The position numbers and the translations under genes are program-made. A stretch of 64,000 bases of DNA from the NCBI GenBank assembly GCA_018417955.1, contig JACTVC010000038.1, positions 186,001-250,000 on the forward strand, in the 5' to 3' direction. This DNA comes from Laccaria trichodermophora (lineage: Eukaryota; Basidiomycota; Agaricomycetes; Agaricales; Hydnangiaceae). Under the pieces are notes generated by a model. The model saw only the letters and a program-made list of their open reading frames with translations, was not told where the DNA came from and searched no databases. The stretch's first letter is position 1; every line of letters begins with the position of its first letter. This document shows, one piece after another, positions 55,021 through 64,000 of this stretch.

Positions 55021-58000
55021 ACTTAACGCGGATAACTACAATCGTTCATGTGTACGCTGTTGTCCTCTCATACAGTATTTTAGAGTTGCAGAATATCTGG
55101 AAGGCCATAAATTGGAGTAGATGAAATTGAGATGAAAATTATATATATATATAGATACTGAAAGAAGCAGCAAAAGAGCGACAACAAAAATTGGGTAGGC
55201 TAGAGACCAGCCGTTCGGGTGGCGGAAAAAAAGACTGGCAAGGAGTCTAAAACAACGAGTCTAAATTTTTGGGCAATAAGACGTTAATTACAGTGATTTG
55301 ATCAAGTAGATAACTTGGAGTTGGGCAGCAGAGAGCTACAGACCTGTTTCGAGAGAAAAATATTCCGAAACAATCATCATCGATGAGACATTGGACTCTG
55401 GAGGAAAACTGTCGCCAAAGGCGGAAGCAGAGGACGGTGAGGATGCGAATATTGTCCGAAAGCGACTCTGTGGCGACGCGAGTTGACGCGTAGGATACGG
55501 AACTAATCGATGAACGAGGAAGAGAAATAAAAACTGGTCCGTCGAAAAACTTCGGAGGCTCGGGAACGATTTCCCTCGGCGAGAATGATGGTTCGAGGTG
55601 GTAGGCTGCTGTAGTTAGAAAGCACAGCTTGGGGGATACCAAAACAGCTGAAGCCAGCAGTTGCATCGATAATGTAGATGGCCACAATTCTCGATTGCAT
55701 CAGCTCTCCAAACCTCGACTTTGAACGGAAAAATGGAGTCCAGGCTCGCCCATCGAGCTTTCCTAAAAGGTCACCTGTATCCGATCGGACAGGATGGCGT
55801 CAACTTCGACAGCACTGTCGAAGCAGTTGTCAGTAGCCTATCGTCTTGGGACCACTTGCGTGCAGCGGCTCCTGATTACACATCAATTCGGACTCTCGTA
55901 TGGACCCTTTCCATTGCTCGTAATAGTTAAGGAAGAAATCCCGGGGACTGAAAAGTATCAAAAGTCCAAGATTAGTTGCGAGGTTTAAAGGGAAACATTA
56001 CCGTTTATTAACGCCCAAGGTCTCAGAGTGGCAAGTTGGCAGTACTGAGCGGCAACTCAGATTAGGAAATGAGCCTACCCTTGGCCTACCCTAAAGTAAC
56101 AGGCGTTATAACACCTTTCCACTGAATCTGTTTCTTCGGAGCACCCTAAGTACCTTCGAAAAAGTGCTTCTGGTAAACCCACCAGAGGGGTAGAAACGCC
56201 AGGTCTGTCTATTCTCCCTCATATTCCAGTATCTCCTAATCTCTGTTCCTTAGCGTTTGTTACATCGTACTCGAGCGGTGTCTGAGGTGCAATAAGGTCC
56301 TTGTAAGTTTCCTAGCATTGTTGAGGCATGGGTCGTTCTGATTTGCAGTAGAGTAGGGTGATAAAACCCTTGCAAGTATGCCAATACTGCGTGGTCGCGG
56401 GCTTTGCTGACTTCGAAGCAGAGTAGGACTAATTTCGTGAACTCGACACCAAGGCAAGACTTGATGACTTTGTGGTCGCAATGGTATGTTCAAATTGTGT
56501 GATCTGGCACGTACTCATTGCTTTGTTGTCGTTAGCAAGCAATTACCTTCTGATCCATGCATGTTACATTGTACATGTGTGAGGTCTCGTATGAGACGAC
56601 CTCTCACGCCTTTTATTAGGTGTGTTAGGTAGCTGTGGTCTCGGTAGCTTGGAGTCACATGGGGGCATACTTTCTTTGAGGAGGTCCCGGGTGAGGTTTC
56701 TGATGTTACCTGGACCAGCGGTTCGCCGCATTAGCAAATCAATTAACCCAGGCCATATGTCTTCATTATTACCTCCCATACAATTTACAAGAGGTTATTG
56801 AAGTCAAACTGGGAGAGATGAGAACCACAACACAAAGGTGTCGTCCACAAGTAGGTTGAGCTGAGGATGGTATTTCTGTAATTTTGTATTGACGAAGATT
56901 TTGTGAGTCAGTGACCTGAGTACTGGCATATCCTCCATGTATCGCTGTGAATGGCCGATGGTTATTGCTCGGCTTTCACTAACCATATACCTCGCAGGCG
57001 GCACCGAGAGAATTACGGGTGAAACGACTATCGTAGTTGATCTTCCTTGTGTTAACTGTTGACAAAATGTCGCAATGTGGAACAATGATATCTGTATTGT
57101 AAAGCTGCTTAATGGAAAAATTACAGGTGAAGGACAATCATTGCATGATGCACAAACTCTTGAGTGCGAGATAATATCTGAAAGCGAGGGGCGCATGAGG
57201 ACCTATTCAAGCTGCCGGCGTTGGTCTCTTCCCTTGTCACCAGCCGATGGTAGAAACTTCGTGCAGCAACGACACGCAATTAGCGACAATGCTCTACAGT
57301 CTGAAGAAGCGACGGCGTATTTTGTTTAACGAGGGCGGTGATAATATTCGTAGGCCGATGCTACTAGAAAAATCAGAGAGGGGGGCCAAATTTAACGCAC
57401 CCTTTAATGATATTGAGTGAGGGGGTTCCTCTTTCTGACAATCTCGGGACCTCGACTGTTCACCGTCCTAATGGGAAATCGGATCTATAAATCTGCGTTG
57501 TAATTATACCGATCGTGATTGTCAGGGTGTATATCTCGCCTTGGATTTTCTGCGGCCATATAATTGTCAGCGAGGCACGCGAAAAGAAGATATTTTCGGG
57601 TCGGAGAGATCTTTTCTTCTTCCGGCCAAAAATAGGTACATGTCGTCCCGCCGGGCGATTATGACGAGCCAACAAAGCCCCGCTCTCGAAAGCAAAAGGG
57701 GGATCCTTGGAGGTTGTATTGCAAAACTGGGCGCAGAGAATCTTGATCCATCGTATCAATTGGCTTCGCCATAATGATAAAGCAACCCCTGATATTTCGT
57801 CAGGAGACTGCCCAACGGGAGAAGATAACAACCAGATGTAGTCCGAAATCGTCGACATACAGCTAGAACCTGCTTTATATGGATAAACTAGAGCAAAGAG
57901 TCAATAATGCTCGCGGTTCAATAGCCCACTTTCGAATCAGTTGTACGACCACTAAGCTTTGAACCTGATCATTGGAAGGGCCGCCCTACCAAAGAAGCTA

Positions 58001-58605
58001 AATTACTTGCGGACAAATATCGGCGCTTAGAAGGGCATACCTTGCTGGTCTTGAGCATATACATCAGGTGAACGCCTTGCGTTGTGGGTACTCCCCTACG
58101 CTGGCGTTTTAGATTTTATTTCCATAACCAATCACGGAAAATGTGAAAGTTGGCGCATGTACGTAAGGCCTGTATCCTCGGAAGAGGACTCTTGGGGCTA
58201 TCCTACATGTTCCATTGGCAGTTTGTGACGCTCCGGTTGTTCTGTGAGAGTGTTGCCCAGTTTAATGAAACAGACAAAAGAAGCTCCTGAAGAGAGAGCC
58301 CAAAAGAGACATTCTTCATGATATATAGAGGTGTTAGCCAAGGCCAACTGTGGGTTCTTCGGACCGGTCTATATAGCTGGGTGAGTCTCGGAAACGGAAG
58401 AGACCACAACCAAGCACAAACCTCGGAGTAATGCAAGAGTAACGAGCTATGTCAGAGTTTGGCAGGGTCCTATATTTCCCACGCGAAGTGCAAAAGGTCC
58501 CATTACGCGGCCTCTGTCCTCGACCATAAGTACAAACGATCCATATCTCAGCTTTATTCATATCTTTTATCCCCTTTTCTCTCCAACCCTACACGAGCCT
58601 TCACG
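55021..58605. other. Gene-poor region of 3.6 kb
   Basis: No recognisable gene. A short AT microsatellite lies at about 55139-55154. Minus-strand ORFs at 55247-55687, 56260-56493, 56564-56779, 56804-57196 and 57460-57858 lack family motifs. The pieces ILSVPPARYMVSESRAITIG (56.9-57.0 kb) and NNEDIWPGLIDLLMRRTAGP (56.7 kb) have a protein-like look and may be remnants of one decayed minus-strand gene. I see no transposase, reverse transcriptase or long terminal repeats. The last few hundred bases must include the PRE7 promoter. Confidence 0.4.
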
Positions 58606-59731
58606 ATGGTAGCAATGACCCAACGACCTCAACAGCATTCGTTCAATCCGTACACTGAGAATGGTGGCACCATTCTCGCCATTGCTGGTGCAGACTTCAG
58701 CGTCATCGCCGGAGATACCAGACAGAGTGAGGGCTACAGCATACAGACGCGGTATGCACCGAAAGTTTTCAGACTGTGAGTTACCATTTTCGATCTACAT
58801 ACCAACGTACTAGTTACACAACCATCGGTTACGATTTTAGAACAGATAAAGCTGTCTTGGCTGTTAATGGCTTCGCAGCGGATGGAAACATGTTTGTAAA
58901 AAAAGTCCGACAGCGTTTGGAAGTATGTATTCTCCCCGCAGTACCCTTCGTAATTAATTTGACGATGGCAATCAGTGGTATCGACACGCCCATTCGAAAG
59001 ATATGCCCATCCGTGCCATTGCGCGTCTAATCCAGACAATGCTCTACGCACGTCGATTCTTCCCTTATTACGTGTACAATATCCTCGGCGGAATCGAAGA
59101 GGATGGTATGTCGAATTCATATAGTCCGACTTGTTTGCTTACGCCTTAATGTTCATTTCCTCAGGTACCGGTGCTGTCTACTCTTTTGATCCCGTTGGGT
59201 CATATGAGCGTGAAGCATGCCGTGCAGCTGGTGCTGCCCAGTCACTCGTGCAACCTTTCCTGGACAATCAGGTCAGTTTTCCCCGTCATCACTCTTCCTT
59301 TTCGCTTGTTGCGATGCCGCCCCGACTCTTTTTCCGTGACGCGCCTATTTTATTCGCACCCCGTTGTCATTATCAGTTACTGACGTCGTTCGATTTTCTT
59401 ACAGATTTACTACAAAAACCAAACGCCTGCTCCAGGAACCTCATTCCCACAACATCTACCGTTGAACACTGTGTTGTCGCTTGTGATCGACTCCTTCACA
59501 GGTGCCACAGAACGGCACATTGAGGTGAGATATCAAACTGTGCTATATCCTTTTTGTGAGTGTTTCTCATATATTTGATAGGTTGGCGATAGCCTCGAGA
59601 TGTATGTCGTCCTGGCAAGGGAAAGCCCGTCCATCCAAGCCCTACAAAACATAGTTGGGATTCAAGAGAGGACCTCAACAACGGATGGCGAGCGTATATT
59701 CGTGATACGAAGAGATCTCAAGAAAGATTGA
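58606..59731 (+). CDS. PRE7: 20S proteasome subunit beta-6 (PSMB1 type)
   Basis: The start at 58606 gives [20 protein letters not shown], then [97 protein letters not shown] and [20 protein letters not shown]. The end is [11 protein letters not shown]. It is a structural, non-catalytic beta subunit: it lacks the mature N-terminal threonine of active subunits. It sits in the inner beta ring of the proteasome core. Length of about 240 residues is normal. Six introns are supported. Confidence 0.95.
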
Positions 59732-60347
59732 ATGTTGTCGTCGATTCACGTAGTTTCTTTTTCTTTCTTGATGATGAATACGCCACGGATGCTGCTTGAT
59801 AAGCTGCACAAGCTTCGCTCGCGCCATCCTTCCCTCCTTCTAATCGGTAGAAACTTTTTGTGTAATAATACTGAACTAGATAACTATGCTGGAAAGTGTA
59901 GGATATGCGTACTTGTATCTGAAAGAATACTTGAGTTGGGATACGAACCTAAGATCTTGGGTACCCAGCATTGAGCGCCAATGTCATGGGAACATTGTTA
60001 CGGCTTGTTGCACCCTGCAACTTCCTTGTTTAAACGTGTGCATTCCTGATCTCTGGCAAATTCTCGCCTCGACCTCCTTTCCCGTTGCCTACTCTCCTTT
60101 CTGGACCCGCTAGAGGCGGCAACGGTCGTATCAACCATCGAAGCCAAGAACAATACTTAGAGAGCCAAACAAAGTCAAACTCTCGCTCCACTCGTTTCTC
60201 TCATCATCTCCTCACCGTCGCCGTCATCCTTCACCCTAATCTCACCACAATTTTAATCGTTCCCCACGTCCACGACGCATCTTTCACCCAGAAAACACTG
60301 GAAGGTCCCGCTTCCTCCTTTTAAAACGACACACATATAGACAAGAC
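59732..60347. other. Gap between PRE7 and ROT1
   Basis: 616 bases in tandem orientation. The pyrimidine-rich sequence at 60180-60320 just before the ROT1 start looks like a fungal leader or promoter. No gene is recognised. Confidence 0.45.
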
Positions 60348-61225
60348 ATGATTCTCACATCGCTGCTCATGGTGATGCTTGCATCGATGGCTCGCATATC
60401 AAACGCCCAAGCGATTGTTTATGATTTGGCCCATAATGCCACCACCATTTATGGCACTTGGAGCTCCGGGAGTAAGGGTGTCACAACCGGCCCAGTAAGT
60501 GGTTGAATTTTCCCCTCAGACACTATGTCTGACTTGTCCCCTTTTCTAGACCTTTGCCAACCCAGCCAACATGTCATTTAACTACCCTAAAACAACAGGA
60601 ATCTCATACTCTTTGTGCGTCACTTATGGATAAACGAAAGAAGAGTCACTGACTGTGTAATTCAGCACAACTGACGGTTTCTACGAGATCGCAAGGTACA
60701 GGTTCAACAGCAATGGTGAATCTTGTTTCAATCGCCCGTTTCTCTCGTCGGTGCTTATTCCGCTCGCTCTCAGGTTCAGAACCAACGTGTATAACAGGGG
60801 TGATTGGCTGGGTTCATGGCACATACACCCTCAACACTAATGGCTCCATCACCATGTACCCCTTGGGCGATGGATTCCAACAAGTCCAAGATCCCTGTGC
60901 AGCCATATCCAACTTCATAGAGAACTACAACCTCACCGAATACTACACGCAGTGGAGAATATTTCAGGATCCCACACAGGGATACAAACTCCACATGTTC
61001 GCCTTTGATGGGTCACCGTTAGCTCCCATGTTCCAGCTTTCAACAACGCCAAACATGCTGCCCACGCAACAGCTGCGGAATGTGACCGCTGCTGCTAGTG
61101 CACCGAAGCGGCGTTCGGTTGACGTTTCTTCGGATGCCAACGAGGTTCTTGGGCCTCGTTGGGTGGTGGGAGTGCTAAGTGCTGTAGGATTGGTACTGTC
61201 GGCGGTTTCATCGTTGGTGCTATAG
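60348..61225 (+). CDS. ROT1: ROT1, essential ER chaperone-like membrane protein
   Basis: A signal peptide (MILTSLLMVMLASMARISNA) is followed by ATTIYGTWSSGSKGVTTGP, ANPANMSFNYPKTTGISYSF, TTDGFYEIARYRFNSNG joined by an intron to SEPTCITGVIGWVHGTYTLN, TNGSITMYPLGDGFQQVQDP, CAAISNFIENYNLTEYYTQW, RIFQDPTQGYKLHMFAFDGS and PLAPMFQ. The C-terminus has a membrane helix, WVVGVLSAVGLVLSAVSSLV. These are the conserved blocks of Rot1, which helps fold and O-mannosylate or N-glycosylate proteins needed for cell-wall glucan synthesis and lysis of autophagic bodies. Length (about 240 residues), cysteines and N-glycosylation sites fit. Three introns. Confidence 0.95.
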
Positions 61226-62207
61226 AGCAGAATTAATTCGTCCGTGTTCTTTTCTTGGTTAGATATTTTGCGGCAATGACGAATACTTGCTTTTCACCAG
61301 GGCGCAGGCACTCTTCTGTAATCAACTTCTTTGATCAACACCTTCGTTGATCCCTTTCTTTTTCGTTTTGGTCTGGCGGACCTTGGACCGGTTTTGTTCA
61401 TTTATCTATTGCCTTCAGACACTTTTTATTCCAATTTTTCAGCCAACCTGGTCATCCATCACTGTCAGGCTCACGACACGTGTATGTATGAGCATCACAT
61501 AGCATACGATACCCCCCCAGACTACGCAATTCACCAGTCGATTGGGTCATGGGTAGTGGATCCAGCTCACATTCGTTGACCGCATCATCATGTATTCCTC
61601 ATACGCAACCTCGTATCTTATCTCTCATCGTATTCTACACCGTAGACCGGCTAACGATCTCACGATTTCTTCTTCCCTCACGACCTCGTCCTCGTAAGCT
61701 TTATGTGGAGCTCGTTGCTCATCCAAGTGGGGAAAAGAAGACTCGGAGAAGTTCAACCAAAGTTTAATTAAAACCACGGTCACGTCCTCTTGGGAATTCG
61801 CCTATGAGTGACATGTCACAACCGTGACAACAATTTGAACAAAACCGAATTTTTTTTTGAAAGATCAAACGTTGACCAAACACGCATTTCTGTCTCTCAC
61901 CTTCCAGTGTCCACGCAACCAGCTTGCAATTACAATGCCATAGAGATTTTTGGGGCACGCAAGCTCAATGCTGTCGTCAGCCCCTAGACTTTGATATTCT
62001 TGATGTTGCCGCAAAACGGTAAGTCCCCACGTTTTCGCTTTCATCTGCAAGTAGGTTGAAACTGCAATCCCAGATAAACTAGCACATAAGCTCGAGGCTA
62101 TCATCAGCTCATAGACTCTAATTTCTACATGTGCTACGTAAGTCCAACAGCTTTTTTTTTCACTTAAGTACGTCTCGAAAAAGTACTGTGTTCCGCGGAC
62201 TCGTACA

Positions 62208-62524
62208 CCGAGAGCGCACAAACCCCATGTGGATTACTTCGTTGCCTTCCTTCTTATCTCTCCTCATGATCCCTCTTGATGAGGATGCCTCATTGACGTT
62301 CAAACGTTTCTAGATGCTTCATCGATAACGCATGTCTAAGCTCCAGCAAAGTATGTAAATCAGGAAACATACACCTTCACTCCGAAGAAGGGTGAGTTGA
62401 ATTCAACGCTGTCCACTCCCCTCCCGTTTTTCTTGATGAAACCATCCGCGGATGTAAAGAGTAATCGTACTCGCGAGTCCGAGAGCGCAAAAACCCATGT
62501 GGATTATTCCGTTGCCTTCCTTCT
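62208..62524. repeat. Pair of direct repeats, about 46 bp, 271 bp apart
   Basis: The blocks at 62208-62254 and 62479-62524 both begin ccgagagcgca and share catgtggatta and ccgttgccttccttct, or nearly so, with only a few differences. Both are preceded by a tcgtac sequence and a cgcgga-type motif. They are non-coding as far as I can tell. Confidence 0.6.
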
Positions 62525-63025
62525 GATTCTACCTATCTTTTCGTTATTGCTTTTGTGATAGCTCCAGGCTAATCATCCCTCGATTTTCAGAGACTTGAGG
62601 CAGAGGCACATTGTGTCCCGGCTTGACGTCATGTATTTTGTTGCTGTTGTGATTTGAGAGGCAGATATCAACGTCTGTCCCAAAAGCATAAATACTCTTC
62701 GACCTCCATCTGGGCTTCATTTCACAGTACACAAGATTTTTTTTTGATGATGAAACCTTTCGCCCTCGAGGCGCGGCCCTTTGTTCCATCTACACTCGGT
62801 TTCAGCTCTTCAACACACTTCTCTTTTCGCCAACTGTTATTTTAGTCAGAGCTGGCCTTGGCGTCAATCTCTTGTTGTCGCAACACATCCACCTTCTTGA
62901 TACCCAAGTGTTTAAACTCAATGAAATGAAATACCTGCTCAAAATCTATTCGAGTGCTCGGTCATTAGTGCTCCGTGGACTCCTGGGCGATGGATGGCCT
63001 GCGCCGATCAGTGATAATGATAAAT

Positions 63026-63700
63026 CTACATCCGTTTCTTGATCCCTAGATTAACCCTGAATCCGATGCGACGCAGTAGGATTTCTGCGAAGTTTTTGCG
63101 GGACCCAAAAAGCCTAACGTGGAGCAGGCGTTGTTTGTAAAAATGACAGGAAGCTTTCATCTGCATTGGCACGTCCGTGGTTTTTCCGTGCCAACACGCA
63201 GATTTGTATTGGCCTTGGCCGCAGCATCTTCTATCTGTGGCACAAGACAGCGTTTTGAAGATTGTAAGGGAACTATGTCCCATATCTGGATAGACAACGT
63301 CACATTCTAGTGTCCTACTGGCCGCTTTCCGCGAACAAAAATATTGACTCCGGTTCGTCATATCGAGCTGAACCGAAATTGTCAGCGAGGTGGTAGAATG
63401 TGTTCCACAAAAAACCCGTCCACCTGTCGGCGCTGTCGGGGCTACAAGCATCAAATAATGCTGACCGTCTTGCGAGATGGAATTAAAGGGAGTTACGTTT
63501 ACAACGGGGCCCAGTGATGACTCTATTTTGCAAAGGAGAAGTTGGAAGAGGTGGGAAGCGACAATGTCTACAGTCATAAAATAAATCCAGCTTGCATGGT
63601 CAATCTTGCACAACCCCAGATCTAGAAGCCGCATTATACCCCAAGATAACGTATGATTCGAAAGCAAACGATAGTCAGGGTGGCAGATGCGCTCAGGCAA
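63026..63700 (-). CDS. Unidentified ORF of 224 codons
   Basis: This is the longest open frame in the right-hand 2.8 kb. It includes CKIESSLGPVVNVTPFNSIS and LMLVAPTAPTGGRVFCGTHS; no domain, signal peptide or conserved motif is recognised. A further open minus-strand piece (LGLAIALLSLDNDGDDLGRF) lies upstream near 63760-63890 in another frame and could be an earlier exon. It may equally be a chance ORF. Confidence 0.25.
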   Translation of the reverse strand: MPERICHPDYRLLSNHTLSWGIMRLLDLGLCKIDHASWIYFMTVDIVASHLFQLLLCKIESSLGPVVNVTPFNSISQDGQHYLMLVAPTAPTGGRVFCGTHSTTSLTISVQLDMTNRSQYFCSRKAASRTLECDVVYPDMGHSSLTIFKTLSCATDRRCCGQGQYKSACWHGKTTDVPMQMKASCHFYKQRLLHVRLFGSRKNFAEILLRRIGFRVNLGIKKRM

Positions 63701-64000
63701 ACGTACTAAAGAATGTCAAGATGCCATCGGGTGGTCACATAGCCAAACCGATGGAGTACGTTGGGAGTGTGTGTGTACAACAGCTGTGGAGCTGCACTTG
63801 CCAGAATCCGGCAGAAGCGTCCCAAGTCATCGCCATCGTTGTCCAAAGAAAGCAGAGCGATAGCCAACCCAAGAGCTAGAACAGGAGATACAACGCCATT
63901 ATATTTTGAGTAGGCAATAAAAGTCCTGAAAGAAAGTATTGTAAAAATACAAATTAAAAAAGCTCCAGAAATTCATGTGGAAGACAGCTATCCAAGCTTT

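Larger units (their letters stand above)
61226..64000. other. Gene-poor right end
   Basis: 2.8 kb with no recognisable gene. It contains the direct repeat at 62208/62479 and one long minus-strand ORF at 63026-63700. The ROT1 3' flank occupies the left end. Confidence 0.4.

Noticed and set aside
55247..55687. Minus-strand ORF of 146 codons with a hydrophobic start
   Set aside because: No conserved motif, flanked by low-complexity DNA; not enough to call a gene.

Overview
The window looks like nuclear DNA of a filamentous basidiomycete, most probably an Agaricomycete. Genes lie on both strands and are densely split by introns of about 48 to 60 bases with GT...AG ends and CTAAC/CTAAT-like branch sites. 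Intergenic gaps are short. Several products belong to families typical of mushrooms: a GH131 glucanase, a secreted GH37 trehalase, and a lineage-specific protein with a nuclease-like EFK core. All calls come from reading the translations and matching remembered family motifs. No database search was run, and exon limits are given only where splice signals and family alignment agree.

Layout. 1-1.5 kb: the 3' half of an electron-transfer flavoprotein beta gene with no visible 5' half, a 76-bp tandem repeat, and an intron-bearing tRNA-Gln. 1.7-12.4 kb: SUN-domain protein (SLP1 type), the bifunctional arginine enzyme ARG5,6, an FMN-dependent 2-hydroxyacid oxidase and ALG11. 13.5-19.7 kb: five plus-strand or nearby genes, including a small single-pass membrane protein, the Msp1/ATAD1 ATPase, a sphingolipid delta-4 desaturase and a D-amino-acid oxidase. 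20-29.5 kb: minus-strand secreted type-B carboxylesterase, secreted trehalase and an RBM25-like splicing factor. 29.7-36.8 kb: CCDC25/Jlp2, an unidentified protein, PRMT3, an isopenicillin-N-synthase-like 2OG oxygenase and an HIT hydrolase, arranged mostly as divergent pairs with very short shared promoters. 38.3-43.9 kb: a SUMO-like-domain protein divergent from an RPAP1 homologue. 44.3-47.4 kb: a mushroom-type EFK protein containing tandemly duplicated intron/micro-exon units, convergent with a decayed SPRY/RanBPM gene. 48.5-55 kb: glutathione synthetase, GH131, a short-chain dehydrogenase and a membrane-anchored aldo-keto reductase. 55-58.6 kb: gene-poor. 58.6-61.2 kb: proteasome subunit beta-6 (PRE7) and ROT1. 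61.2-64 kb: gene-poor, with a direct repeat and one unexplained ORF.

Most genes are conserved housekeeping functions that share no pathway. Loose functional themes are secretory-pathway glycoprotein assembly (ALG11, ROT1, SLP1), tail-anchored protein quality control (Msp1) and extracellular carbohydrate breakdown (trehalase, GH131). I see no metabolic gene cluster.

The most interesting items are the in-frame 79-bp intron-plus-exon tandem array at 45.5-45.7 kb, the SUMO-like domain ending in Gly-Gly ahead of a long conserved tail at 38.3-39.8 kb, the PRMT3 whose zinc-finger ligands are lost, and the aldo-keto reductase with an N-terminal membrane segment.
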